DNA from: Clostridiales bacterium
GTDB taxonomy: Bacteria > Bacillota > Clostridia > Lachnospirales > WQUN01
Direction: 5' to 3'
DNA: 44,311 nucleotides
Assembly: GCA_031270945.1 (NCBI GenBank)
Contig: JAISWZ010000643.1
Coordinates: 1 to 44,311 of the forward strand
Part shown: piece after piece, positions 24,380-33,333 of the stretch
Layout of the letters: every line of letters starts with the position of its first letter
Position numbering within the stretch: the first letter of the stretch is position 1
Program-made: the position numbers and the translations under genes
Notes under the pieces: generated by a model
Told to the model about the DNA's origin: nothing
The model's input: only the letters and a program-made list of their open reading frames with translations
Database searches by the model: none

Positions 24380-26944
24380 TTAATCGCCCTCCTTCAAATC
24401 CAGAACCTTGGCGGCAAAATCTGCTTTGGCCAGCCGGAGCTTGCGGAAGGGGCCAAGCTTTAGGGCTTTGAGGTTTTGGTACGCCTCAGCGCTGCCTTTC
24501 CAGACGGCTTTCAAGTTTGCGTCCACCGCGTTCCCTCTTCCCTTAAGTCCGTCTTCTATCAAGACAGCTTCCCAGGAGAACGCTTCCGCCATGTTGCATT
24601 TTGAAGCTATGTCCAGATAGAACACTGCTTCTTCACTTGATTTGTCAAGGCCTTGGAAGATCTCGAAAGCGGCTTCGCCGTGCCCGGCGGCGGCGCTTCT
24701 AGCCAAGAGGTCACGGGCTCTTTTTGACTCTCCGGCCTCAAGGCGCTTGGCTGAGAGTTTGGCTAGCCTAATCCCTTCCAGGGTTTTGCACATCTCATCC
24801 ATCCAGGGGATGATCATTCTAAGAGACGTGAAAATCTCGGGCGAGGCTTGGTAGAGGTCAAGCATGGCCGGGAAAATATCAAGGGTGCTCGCTTCGATCT
24901 CGTCAAAGGCTTCGTTCAGGGATCTGGCTTTCTTTACAGGGCTAAAAACCTGGGAAAGCCTTTTTATCTTAGAGGGCATGTTTAGCCTTAGGGCTCTGTC
25001 TGCGCACTGGGAAATATAATCCCCAAGGATCTTGGCCAAGACATTTCCGCAGGAAGCGCAAAACGCCAAGTCTTCGATGGCCGCTTGAACCAGGTAGGCG
25101 CCTTTTCTGCTCCACTGGGAAGCCACGCTCGCGCCGCAGAGCTCAACCAATGAAAAGAAGCAGAGATTTCCTCCGGCCTGGTTAAGGGATCGAAATCCCT
25201 GCCCAAGCTCGGCCCGCTCTTTTATCAGCTTCCAGAACCTGGCGTTCTGGGGCTGCCTGGCCATTATGCCTAGGTTGAAAAGGGCGCTGGCAAAGTGGGC
25301 TTGGTCCGGATTTGTCTCTTCCATTGTCGTCATCCAGCTCTTGAACTGGCTTTTCAGGTTTTCAAGAGGAGCTGTGCCTCCTATGCCAGAGGCTTCAAGC
25401 AGCATTCTTGGCAAAGTGGCGTCAGGGTCTGACTTTTCGGCGTCTCGCATAAGAGCGAGGCCTCTTTCCAGGTTTTCTTTAGTGGCGTATCCGTGCAGGT
25501 TCATAAACGCCAAAAGTGCGCGGCATGTGGCATCTTCAAGGCTATGCCCTATCTCTAGGGTTTCCAGGGCCTCTTTATGGCGTTTCTTCGCGAAATGCCT
25601 TTGGCCTAGCCAATATGCCACCTTGCCGTGGGTATGGCAAAGCTCTTCCGCCAACCTTTCAGCTTCATCAGCCTGATTGGGATCATCTCTTATCTCAAAG
25701 AAAAGCTCAAGCTTGGATTGCTCGTCTGTGTCGGCGTGCTTTTTCAGCCAGAACAGTGACTCATCTAGGCTTCCGACATTTTTGAGCATGTGGGCAAGAA
25801 AAAGCTGGGCTGGCTTATGGCCGTCCGAAGCGCATTTTCTCATCCACGCGAACGCTGGCTCTGGCTTCCCTTCATTGAATATGTATTCCGCGTACAGGTA
25901 CGCGCACTCAATATCTGTTCCACTAGCCACGAACCTGTCAAACTTCGCTCCTGCAATGGGGCCGTCCTTCATGTCCAGCTGAGCGACAAGGGCTGAGACC
26001 CCTTTGTATCCCACCAGGGACGCGACTTTGTATTCCGATCTAAAGCCCAGGCTTCTCCCAGCCTCCATGATCGCCCAGGCCGCAACGTCTGCGTCCTCCT
26101 TTACTCCGGTCAAAAGCCCTATTTCAATTTCTTTTCGCCATTGCTTGTCGTACTTGAATGATTCAGCCGCGTATGCGAACTTCAGCCTGTTCTGGGTATG
26201 ATTGTCCAAGAACTCCCATTCTTTGCAGACCAAAGCCTGGCCCGCTTTCCATCTGGATCCAAGAATCGAGAACTTGCGGCCTCCAGTCCAGTCACGCTCC
26301 CAATTGGCAAGCATTCTCCATGGGCTTGATCTTCCGCAGCCGTACCCTCCAGGGCTTGGGGCCTTCGCTCCGCATTCCGCCGCCAGCCGGCATTCGATGT
26401 AATACTTGATCCCTTTTAAAAGCTTTCCTTCAGCATCCGCCAGCTCACTGAACGCCGCAAACGAGTCGGCGTCCGCCATTGCCCTTTCCAGGTTTTTCTC
26501 AGTCCCGAACCCATACGCTAGACAAAGAGCGTTTGCCGCAGCCAGCTTTGCCTCGGCTGACGGGTCAGCCCCAGCAAAACCTTTGCTGACGCTTTCCCTC
26601 AAGGACGCCAGCGCCTCTTTCGCCCTGGAATCCGAAAGGCTCTTGAGCTCCTCCAAGGCTAAGGCGTCTTCACTCCAAAACCCGTCATAGGGTATCTCAG
26701 CCGTCGCAGCCGCAAGCCCCACAGAGGCGTTCGCTTCCAGCACCTTAAGCCTGGCCATCCGCTCCAAGAACACGTCTTCCAAAACCATTGCCTCAACACT
26801 CTCTATGTCAAGCGTCAAGGATCGAACCCAGGCAATTTCGCCAGCTATGCGCTCAGAAAGACCCTCTTGAGAGTAATCTATCAATCCGGTCGGCTTTTGC
26901 GCCGCAATTTGGCTTTGCAACTTCTCACCTTCTCTATAGCGCAT
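24380..26944 (-). CDS. Sel1/TPR-like repeat protein
   Basis: 854 aa from the ATG at 26944. Alternatives are a TTG at 26956 and an internal TTG at 26920, which has the best upstream ribosome-site match (AAGGTGAG). Helical repeats throughout, with Sel1-type signatures such as ALCLAYGFGTEKNLERAMADA (about 145), AYLYAEYIFNEGKPEPAFAWMRKCASDGHKPAQLFLAHML (about 350) and ALLAFMNLHGYATKENLERGLALMRDAE (about 480). No signal peptide. Such solenoids bind proteins and often serve secretion or envelope-stress signalling. Its partner is probably the zinc-ribbon membrane protein encoded one base downstream. The 5' end lies inside a degenerate MITE copy. Confidence 0.85.
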   Translation of the reverse strand: MRYREGEKLQSQIAAQKPTGLIDYSQEGLSERIAGEIAWVRSLTLDIESVEAMVLEDVFLERMARLKVLEANASVGLAAATAEIPYDGFWSEDALALEELKSLSDSRAKEALASLRESVSKGFAGADPSAEAKLAAANALCLAYGFGTEKNLERAMADADSFAAFSELADAEGKLLKGIKYYIECRLAAECGAKAPSPGGYGCGRSSPWRMLANWERDWTGGRKFSILGSRWKAGQALVCKEWEFLDNHTQNRLKFAYAAESFKYDKQWRKEIEIGLLTGVKEDADVAAWAIMEAGRSLGFRSEYKVASLVGYKGVSALVAQLDMKDGPIAGAKFDRFVASGTDIECAYLYAEYIFNEGKPEPAFAWMRKCASDGHKPAQLFLAHMLKNVGSLDESLFWLKKHADTDEQSKLELFFEIRDDPNQADEAERLAEELCHTHGKVAYWLGQRHFAKKRHKEALETLEIGHSLEDATCRALLAFMNLHGYATKENLERGLALMRDAEKSDPDATLPRMLLEASGIGGTAPLENLKSQFKSWMTTMEETNPDQAHFASALFNLGIMARQPQNARFWKLIKERAELGQGFRSLNQAGGNLCFFSLVELCGASVASQWSRKGAYLVQAAIEDLAFCASCGNVLAKILGDYISQCADRALRLNMPSKIKRLSQVFSPVKKARSLNEAFDEIEASTLDIFPAMLDLYQASPEIFTSLRMIIPWMDEMCKTLEGIRLAKLSAKRLEAGESKRARDLLARSAAAGHGEAAFEIFQGLDKSSEEAVFYLDIASKCNMAEAFSWEAVLIEDGLKGRGNAVDANLKAVWKGSAEAYQNLKALKLGPFRKLRLAKADFAAKVLDLKEGD

Positions 26945-26997
26945 GTCCCAAAGCAAAGCTTTCTTTATAGATAGCTTGCTGAAATTTGGGGCATGCG
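26940..26997. repeat. MITE-like element, degenerate short copy (58 bp)
   Basis: GCATGTCCCAAAG on the left, GAAATTTGGGGCATGC on the right. It spans the start-codon region of the Sel1-repeat gene on the opposite strand. Confidence 0.65.
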
Positions 26998-27196
26998 CCT
27001 ACTGTGCGTCTCGCCGCGCCGCCCGATCCCGCTCCGCAGGAAATCCTGGCCGCGGCGCCGTTCTTGGCGCGCGTACTGGCGGCTGTCCATGGCCATGGAA
27101 AGCCCGATTCCGCTTTTTATAGCGCAGCCCTTGGGGCTTGGAAAAGCCTGCGTTTAAGGCTTTAAGGCTTCAAGATTTTAAGCTTTGGAATTTAAG

Positions 27197-27294
27197 AGCA
27201 TATCCCAAAATTATATCCGAGGCAGCGGAAAAATCCGGCATTAAAGCGTTCGCCAGGATTTTTCCGCTGCCATTTCGGAATTTTGGGATATGCA
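27197..27294. repeat. MITE-like element, 98-bp copy
   Basis: AGCATATCCCAAAATTATAT on the left, GGAATTTTGGGATATGCA on the right, interior GGCAGCGGAAAAATCCGGC against GGATTTTTCCGCTGCC. Flanks TTAAG (left) and CTAAG (right) suggest a slightly diverged 5-bp target duplication. A 14-bp direct repeat (CTTTGGAATTTAAG) also occurs on both sides. Confidence 0.9.
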
Positions 27295-28055
27295 CTAAGC
27301 CTTTGGAATTTAAGCCCCCCAAAGCTTTTTCGGCAGCGCACTTGAGCATGCCTATATTATACCATCGTAATGATTGATAGACAAGGAAGAAGATGCAGCT
27401 ATTAATTATCGCAGCCCGCCCGTCTCGCAGATTTGCTTTCTCGTGGCCAAATCGCCTTTTGCCGCTCTTTTCGCCATGTTGATGAAGCTAACGCGCGATC
27501 ATTTATTCTTGCAGCTAGTTTTCGCGTTCGCTCTCACCGCGAAATCTTTTGCCCATGTCCTCGCCCAGTTTTGCGATTTGCCTTTAAAATCTGCCATCCT
27601 TAAGTCGTTTCAATCGCTTTTTCCCACACAACTACCTGAATTTCGCCAGAAAATGTTGAAATAAGACTCAAAGTTTAGCTATTTTCGTTTTAGCTGTTAC
27701 GCAAGCTTGGAAGATCAAAAAGAGCTGCATCGGTTGCAACTTCAGGAAAGCTACCTTCAAGGGTTAGGCAAAATGGTTGGCAATGGCGAAACTTGCGCTT
27801 GCGACTTCGGACCCGCTTTGCCAGTGATGCGCAATATGAGGGCGGATCTTGGGCTTTCGGGATGCGGCCTTCGGTGGAAAGAAATAAAGATAGATATTTC
27901 ATATACTCACTTTCAAAATTTTGGTGGAAGTGGGGGTTGGAGCGCGATGATATAAAGAGGCAAAGAGGCAAACCCTCTAACCTCGCCTGCCAGGGCTGCC
28001 CCTAACTTCCTCTTTCCATGCCTCGCAAACTCCAGATCAAACCCCAAAACCAAGA
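27295..28055. other. Long interval without a supported gene
   Basis: Open frames exist here, such as 27374-27664 on the plus strand, but they lack a ribosome site and recognisable motifs and have atypical composition. The sequence left of the MITE (26998-27130) is GC-rich and also non-coding. Nothing structured was found before the terminator at 28056. Confidence 0.5.
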
Positions 28056-28096
28056 CAAGGCCCGGGAGCGCCAAAAACCGGCGCTCCCGGGCCTTG
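28056..28096 (-). terminator. Terminator of the membrane-protein pair
   Basis: CAAGGCCCGGGAGCGCC and its exact complement, 17-bp arms with loop AAAAACC. On the minus strand it is followed by TCTTGGTTTTGGGG. It lies 12 bp after the stop of the gene at 28109. Confidence 0.8.
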
Positions 28097-28108
28097 CTTA
28101 AATCCCAT

Positions 28109-28897
28109 CTAATACGGCATCTTTGCGAACCTAGCGACCAGCAGGAACCAGAGCCCTTGCACCGCCACAAACGCCGTAATAATTTGGCTGTTCAAGTAGT
28201 CAAAGCCGAAGAAGGCTAGAGCGAAGGATCCCCAGATGATTGGGAAGCACATGAGAAGGGGCTTCCAGGAGCTGTATACCTTGGCGCCTATTGAAAAGTG
28301 AAAGCGCCTTAGACTTGCGGCCAGGTTGCCGATCCATATGCAGACGCAGGAATACGCGGCCACTTTGCCCCAGATTTCTCCAAATCCGTTGAGCAGGTAG
28401 ATGGCGCAGAGGAGAATGGCCATGAGCAAATCCAAGAGCGCTCCGTCAGAGGTAATCACCGCCTGCTCCGACCTTGTCCGCATTCCCTTCAACCTGAGAA
28501 AGACCTCTGAGGCATTAAACATGACGAAGAGGATAAAAACAGCCTTTACCAAGAGATTGGCGCGAAAGAACCCGCCTTCTGAGGCCACGTGAATAAACAA
28601 TATGAAAAGGCCAAGATTTCTGACAAACGGGATGTTCAGCCTGGCTACAAGAAACCAGTATGTGCTGGCTTCATTGGCGTTGCCCCATCTGTCTATCGCG
28701 ACAAGGGCGGTCGTATAGGCGGCTGCTATCAACAAGTATCTCGCGCCGTATGAATCAGGGGTTCCATCCCCGATAAGCGTCATGACTATTATAACGCCCA
28801 GGCTGGCCACAACAGCTAGCCTTGCATATCCTCCTGGTATCTTTAGCAGCTGGAAATCATCGTTGCCTTTGTTTCGGGCAGATTTTTCTTCAGCCAC
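28109..28897 (-). CDS. Integral membrane protein, unknown
   Basis: 262 aa, GTG start with AGGAGG seven bases upstream. About seven hydrophobic segments (first near 27-42, last near 233-256). Arg-rich cytoplasmic loop LRLKGMRTRSEQ in the middle. No known domain recognised. Its central part (GGFFRANLLVKAVFILFVMFNAS) lines up with GFLNAGLITKIAYCAFVLSIH of the upstream gene product, suggesting that the two are old tandem paralogues. Likely cotranscribed with it. Confidence 0.78.
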   Translation of the reverse strand: MAEEKSARNKGNDDFQLLKIPGGYARLAVVASLGVIIVMTLIGDGTPDSYGARYLLIAAAYTTALVAIDRWGNANEASTYWFLVARLNIPFVRNLGLFILFIHVASEGGFFRANLLVKAVFILFVMFNASEVFLRLKGMRTRSEQAVITSDGALLDLLMAILLCAIYLLNGFGEIWGKVAAYSCVCIWIGNLAASLRRFHFSIGAKVYSSWKPLLMCFPIIWGSFALAFFGFDYLNSQIITAFVAVQGLWFLLVARFAKMPY

Positions 28898-28958
28898 AGT
28901 TCACCTCCTAAAAATAGGGTTTAAAATAATTAGCGTTTGAGGGGCTTATGCCAGTTTC

Positions 28959-29714
28959 TCACTTTTTCCAAAGCGCCATAAACCCAAGAAAATGAAAGCT
29001 TGCCAAAAGCGCTGGGATCGACAGGATCATGCAGCCAACTCCCACAATCCAAGACAATTCGGACGTAACCAAAGCAACGGACATCTTTCCAAGCATGATC
29101 AAAATGGCAAGCACTGAGCCCATTATCAGCGCCATTGACACAATGTGAGGAAAAACGCCAAAATATCCGGCGGCAAAGAGGATTATGGCAAACAGATCCA
29201 AGTCCCAGTAGAAGCGCACAAAGGCAAAAGCCTCACGGGTCAGCTTTGTTTCTTTCCCTTTCATGCGATTCTCGGAAACGAACTTCATCTTGTGCCTGAC
29301 CATGAAATGGATGGATAAAACGAAGGCGCAGTACGCAATCTTGGTTATGAGGCCCGCGTTCAAAAACCCGGCGTCCGCAGACAAGGCAATAGCGACAGCC
29401 ACGCCTGTCATGTTTATGACGCTTGTAAACGCTATCCGATAAATGACTACATCCCTTGTGGAGTTGCCGTTAAACACGGAATTAAGAAGAAAGACCGACC
29501 CAATGCATATGAACAGGTTGAAAGCCCTGACATACGCTTCAGACTGGGTGGTCGCGCGCAAGATAATAAACAGTGCAACTGTTAAAAATTGAAACAGAAT
29601 CCAAGCGCCTGTTGGCGTTACATTGAGTTCTTGGATATGTTGATCTTGCAGAGAATCATCATCGATATCCACTTGTGCCCCCTTTTGGCGAAACGCCTTT
29701 GGAATATTTGCCAT
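28959..29714 (-). CDS. Integral membrane protein, unknown, paralogue of the next gene
   Basis: 251 aa from the ATG at 29714 (MANIPKAF). A longer frame to 29804 is rejected because the promoter at 29773-29801 overlaps its start codons. Soluble N-terminus with an acidic patch (VDIDDDSLQDQ), then about seven hydrophobic segments. A basic loop in the centre (RHKMKFVSENRMKGKETKLTR) sits where the downstream paralogue also has a basic loop. No strong ribosome site is visible at the chosen start. Function unknown. Confidence 0.72.
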   Translation of the reverse strand: MANIPKAFRQKGAQVDIDDDSLQDQHIQELNVTPTGAWILFQFLTVALFIILRATTQSEAYVRAFNLFICIGSVFLLNSVFNGNSTRDVVIYRIAFTSVINMTGVAVAIALSADAGFLNAGLITKIAYCAFVLSIHFMVRHKMKFVSENRMKGKETKLTREAFAFVRFYWDLDLFAIILFAAGYFGVFPHIVSMALIMGSVLAILIMLGKMSVALVTSELSWIVGVGCMILSIPALLASFHFLGFMALWKK

Positions 29715-29772
29715 AATACACAGCTCAGGCTCTGTGACCTGGCTCTGCGTTTGATAACTTTCAGACTTTCTC

Positions 29773-29801
29773 ATTATATAGCATAATACGCAATCTATCA
29801 A
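29773..29801 (-). promoter_or_regulatory. Sigma-A promoter of the membrane-protein pair
   Basis: Minus strand TTGATA, 17-bp spacer, TATAAT. The spacer sequence TAGCATAATACGCAATCTAT (plus-strand reading, 29779-29798) recurs exactly at 29818-29837, where the flanking -35/-10 boxes are degraded (TTAATA, TGTTAA). Confidence 0.75.
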
Positions 29802-30008
29802 CACGCCTGTTTTAACATAGCATAATACGCAATCTATTAATTTAACGACTTAATTCAGGCGGCGGGACGGGAGGCTTCAAAGGGGCAGCGGCAAAGAGAA
29901 ATTCGGCATCTCTTGCCAAGCTTGCAGGTATGGTTTATGATAAGCATGTGAGAGCCAAAACTAAAACCTTTGGCGCTTTGAATTTTTGGCTGGCAAAGGA
30001 GCGATAAC

Positions 30009-30767
30009 ATGAAAATAGATGTCTGGTACCTGTACCACAGCGGCTTCGCAGTGGCGGTCGGAGACAAGCGCCTCATTTTTGACTACTGGAAGAACACGCC
30101 TCACACCGGCGGGTTTGCTGCCGGGATTGTTGACTCGGACTCGATCAGGGACAAGGAAACCTTTTTCTTTGCGTCACACTCCCACGGCGATCACTACAAT
30201 CCTGCCATCTTCAACTTTTCCTATAGGCCTGCCGTCCATTACGTCTTGTCGGACGACATACCAGCAAGAGAAGGGGCGCTCATGCTGGGGGCAAACGAGA
30301 AGAGATCGTTTGAGGGCTTGGAGATCGAGACTTTTCTATCGACAGACCTAGGGATAGCCTTTCTGGTCACGGTAGACGGCGTAACGATCTATCATGCCGG
30401 GGATCTGAACTGGTGGCATTGGGACGATGACACGCCAGATGAAGAGGCCGCCATGAAGAACGCTTACTTTGACAGCATCGGAAGACTCAAGGGCAAGAAA
30501 ATAGATCTGGCTATTGTTCCTGTAGATCCAAGGCTTGAAAAGTCAGCCTTCATGGGGATAGAATCCTTCGACGAGCTTATTGGTCCGACTTTTTTCGCGC
30601 CCATGCACTTCACAAGCAATCCGAAGGTCATTGACGAGCTCATGGAGCGGGACATAGCGAAAAAGAAGGACGGATGCTTGATACCGTTCAAGACAAGAGG
30701 CCAGAAGGCCAAGATCTACTTGGACGAAGGAAGGTTCGTGCTGACTCCGGGAAAAGGGACGGAATAA
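30009..30767 (+). CDS. Metallo-beta-lactamase-fold hydrolase
   Basis: 252 aa; ATG with AAAGGAG. The zinc-binding HxHxDH motif is SHSHGDHYN (about 56-64). Further ligands are probably in YHAGDLNWWHW (about 129-139) and APMHF (about 196-200). The overall pattern (short chain, early YLYHSGFAV strand) fits the UlaG/YycJ-like MBL group used on phosphoesters or lactones, and the exact substrate cannot be told. Single gene with its own downstream terminator. Confidence 0.88.
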   Translation: MKIDVWYLYHSGFAVAVGDKRLIFDYWKNTPHTGGFAAGIVDSDSIRDKETFFFASHSHGDHYNPAIFNFSYRPAVHYVLSDDIPAREGALMLGANEKRSFEGLEIETFLSTDLGIAFLVTVDGVTIYHAGDLNWWHWDDDTPDEEAAMKNAYFDSIGRLKGKKIDLAIVPVDPRLEKSAFMGIESFDELIGPTFFAPMHFTSNPKVIDELMERDIAKKKDGCLIPFKTRGQKAKIYLDEGRFVLTPGKGTE

Positions 30768-30856
30768 GAAAGGGCAAGCGCAAGTCAATAATTAGGAAAG
30801 GGCAAGCGCGAGTCAATAATTAGGAAAGGGCAAGCGCAAGCTAATAATAAAGGGCA
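30768..30856. repeat. 28-bp tandem repeat, about three units
   Basis: GAAAGGGCAAGCGCAAGTCA then ATAATTAG, starting at 30768 (first base overlaps the hydrolase stop region), 30796 and 30824, the last partial. It sits between the hydrolase stop codon and its terminator. Confidence 0.9.
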
Positions 30857-30903
30857 ATCCAGCAAAAACCTTGGAATATCGGGAATAGGAGCGTTTTTAG
30901 GTC

Positions 30904-30932
30904 GGCCAGACGAGTGTCTGGCCGGCCTTTTT
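30904..30932 (+). terminator. Terminator after the metallo-hydrolase gene
   Basis: GGCCAGAC-GAGT-GTCTGGCC followed by GGCCTTTTT. No gene is seen from here to 31448. Confidence 0.88.
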
Positions 30933-31205
30933 ACGTCGATCCGGTTATGCCAATTTGATACTTTGTTATATTTATAAATTGACTTTTTGATTTTTTGAAT
31001 TTTCGAGTTTTTAGGCTTTCCTTTTCGATCAATTCATATTATAATGCTTCATAGGGCAATCGCGCGAATTCTGTCGACTTACGGCGCATCCAAACCAGTC
31101 CTGTCGATTGCATTCCAGCCAATACAATCGCGGCTCCCTGGCATAGATGCTCTGGGTATGTTCTAAGACGCGATACGACTCTAAAAATCATTTTTTCGTC
31201 ATGTG

Positions 31206-31234
31206 TTGACATTTTTCGATCAGTGTGATACAAT
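31206..31234 (+). promoter_or_regulatory. Sigma-A promoter of the Rpn-like gene
   Basis: TTGACA, 17-bp spacer, TACAAT, with GTGATACAATC context repeated as ATGATACAATC at 32880-32889. Leader of about 210 nt before the gene. Confidence 0.8.
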
Positions 31235-31448
31235 CAGCATGTGACTTAAATCATACGCTTGTCCTTCTTTGGCAATAGCATCCGTAGGCAACAGCGTATA
31301 CCCTCAGTTAGGCTTCCTGTCAGCGCAGCCAAGAGCGTTCAGCGCCACTCGCCATGTTTTTGCTAGTTTGAAACAACATCTGAACCTCGTTGGCTAAATA
31401 TTCTATCTTTACTGCTACTACCGTCATTCTAAGGAAAGGACAGCTCTG

Positions 31449-32606
31449 ATGTACAATTGCGTACCATTCGGCAATTCCGATCCATTTGAAAAGTATCAAG
31501 GATTGGCATGCTGCAAAGGCAGCAACAACCCCAACCCCAGCCTCAATCCCAACTCCAGCCCTGATCGCAAGCTTGAGCCCCTCATGTCCATCATGAAGTA
31601 TGTTGACACAGCTCCTCAAGGCGAAGAAATGTATTTCCCCATGAACGACCCTGTGTTCATGAGGGCAATGTGCAACCTCGAACTGATGTCAATGCTTCTG
31701 TCGGAGATCGAGGGAGTGCGAGTTAGAGCGAAAGAAACGGAACCTCAATCTACAGTCCTGACTCAATATTTCAACTCCAAGCAGTCCAGAAATGACGTGA
31801 AGGTGAGTGCTACCGCAAGTAAACGCAAGTCATTCTTCATTGTCGAGGGACAGCGGTATTACTACCCGAATTTCTTTGTAGGCAGACAAAACAATTATCT
31901 TGGTGCCTTTACTGCTTACCTCAACAACAAGAAATCTACCATACAGCCTGATGTCTCATTGGTTTTTGTGAACCTGAGACACGACGATGCAGAGCAGGTT
32001 GTTGAGAGAATACCAAGATTTCGCCCCGTCTCAGGAAACGTTATGTACCCTAAGAGTCAGATTGTCAACATCAACCTAGATCTCTTCATCAAGTACATAT
32101 CCGACCCTGCAACGCAAATAAAGGATACTCAGCAAAAACTCACTCCAAAAATGCAAGCCCTTTGCCTCGGATTCTTGGAGGCTCACGCTCCGGAGCAATA
32201 TGAAGCTTCCTGCAAAAAGCTTTTTGGAAACAACAAGGGTGCCAAAGATGCTTGCATATGCTGGCTGACAGTCATGGACAGGATCAAGTCTGACATAGAC
32301 GTCAATGCCAAGCTCGTTAAGTACTTTGAAACAGAAAAATCCATCCAGCTAATCCCCGAGGAGATGATAAAAACCTTGAGCCTTACAGAGTATTTTGAGA
32401 ATTACGCAAACGAGCGCGCGACCGAGCGCTTGACCAAAGGCGAAATTACCATGGCCATTACCTTCCTCAAGCTGCGCCACACGCCAGAAGACATAGCCTT
32501 AGGCTGCCAGTTGTTGCCTCTGTCGTTTGTCAAGATGCTCACGCCAGACATGACAGTGGATGCGGCGTACGAGCTTTTCAAAGGCTCGGCCTTGGCAACG
32601 GCTTAG
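31449..32606 (+). CDS. Rpn-family PD-(D/E)XK nuclease / transposase-like protein
   Basis: 385 aa. Residues 1-45 are a low-complexity Asn/Pro-rich lead. MYFPMNDPVF (61-70) matches the Rpn opening motif (YLPTNDxLF). The nuclease core follows as NDVKVS with D116, then FIVEGQ with E133 and Q135, i.e. the D..ExQ variant used by Rpn proteins, and a long middle region ending in NINLDLFIKY. The last 75 residues (310-385: LTEYFENYANERATERLTKG.., TPEDIALGC) are the family's C-terminal helical domain and occur again as free-standing short genes downstream. An internal ribosome site precedes this domain (32358-32378). Rpn proteins are toxic DNases linked to recombination and phage defence. Start codon taken with AAGGAAAGGA upstream at loose spacing. 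Confidence 0.75.
   Translation: MYNCVPFGNSDPFEKYQGLACCKGSNNPNPSLNPNSSPDRKLEPLMSIMKYVDTAPQGEEMYFPMNDPVFMRAMCNLELMSMLLSEIEGVRVRAKETEPQSTVLTQYFNSKQSRNDVKVSATASKRKSFFIVEGQRYYYPNFFVGRQNNYLGAFTAYLNNKKSTIQPDVSLVFVNLRHDDAEQVVERIPRFRPVSGNVMYPKSQIVNINLDLFIKYISDPATQIKDTQQKLTPKMQALCLGFLEAHAPEQYEASCKKLFGNNKGAKDACICWLTVMDRIKSDIDVNAKLVKYFETEKSIQLIPEEMIKTLSLTEYFENYANERATERLTKGEITMAITFLKLRHTPEDIALGCQLLPLSFVKMLTPDMTVDAAYELFKGSALATA
32358..32378 (+). promoter_or_regulatory. Internal ribosome site and start for the C-terminal domain
   Basis: GAGGAG at 32358-32363, in-frame ATG at 32364 and in-frame TTG at 32376 (12-base spacing). It aligns base for base with AGGAGGTGATAAACGCAATG at the start of the free-standing copies (33317-33336). 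Internal translation would give a protein of about 76 aa. Confidence 0.55.
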
Positions 32607-32663
32607 AACAGCTCCAAAACAGGGCGCTGGATATACTAATGAGCGGTACCGAACGCTCTTGGA

Positions 32664-32720
32664 GCATATCCCAAAATTAATTCCGAGGCTTGGAGAAGTC
32701 CGAGTGTTTGCTCGCAGAAG
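32664..32720. repeat. Truncated MITE-like element (left half)
   Basis: GCATATCCCAAAATTAATTC then CGAGGCTTGG; no right end is found before the terminator. It lies in the 3' flank of the Rpn-like gene. The flank GGCGCTGGATATACTAATGA (32622) recurs after the short copy at 33584. Confidence 0.65.
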
Positions 32721-32779
32721 CCAGAGCATCTGCCCCTTGAGTAAAAAGCGCAGTTTTTTCACTCGCCGTTATTCGCTCG

Positions 32780-32812
32780 AACCAGCCAGACTAACAATCT
32801 GGCTGGTTTTTT
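32780..32812 (+). terminator. Terminator after the Rpn-like gene
   Basis: AACCAGCCAGA-CTAACAA-TCTGGCTGGTT followed by TTTT. It separates the full-length gene from the promoter of the short copy. Confidence 0.88.
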
Positions 32813-32859
32813 GCTCGATACGACCCGCGAATTTGTGATAAGCGCTTATTCGTCAAGTG

Positions 32860-32888
32860 TTTACAGCTTCCGAATAGTATGATACAAT
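32860..32888 (+). promoter_or_regulatory. Promoter of the stand-alone Rpn C-terminal gene
   Basis: TTTACA, 17-bp spacer, TACAAT, resembling the full-length gene's promoter in spacing and -10 context. The leader to 33334 is about 440 nt with no gene. Confidence 0.65.
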
Positions 32889-33333
32889 CGTTGCATTGGC
32901 GAAAACAAACGTTTCAACCGCGTCAGATGCATATATATTCTTGCGAGTTTAGATTCAATACGCGCTAATCACGCGCTCGCGTCGATGCTAACTATTATCT
33001 CAGTGCTTTTGCAGTTCCTAAGCACGCACGCAAGTAATATTTATCCTCGCATCACGGCAGTTTTTGTGCAACTAAGGAATGATGATCTGTGCGCAAAGAA
33101 CCCATTAGACGTTCAACCCAACTATGCAAGCTCTTTGCTACGGATTCCTATTTGCTCACGCTAAAGACTTCTATCGCCATTTTTGCAACGAGCGGGGAGT
33201 GTTTTAGCAAGCGGGCCGCGCTGGCTTTTTAAATCTTTCTCGCCAAGAGCACTTTTGTGACGCATGTTTGTCTTTGCTGGAAATCGGCCAAAAAAAGCTG
33301 ATTTCCGGATATTTCTAGGAGGTGATAAACGCA

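Noticed and set aside
27374..27664. Plus-strand open frame of 96 codons
   Set aside because: No ribosome site, no recognisable motif, unusual composition and no conserved neighbour.
29715..29804. Thirty-codon N-terminal extension of the membrane protein
   Set aside because: The start codons at 29804 and 29774 lie within or upstream of the TTGATA-17-TATAAT promoter, so they would not be in the transcript.
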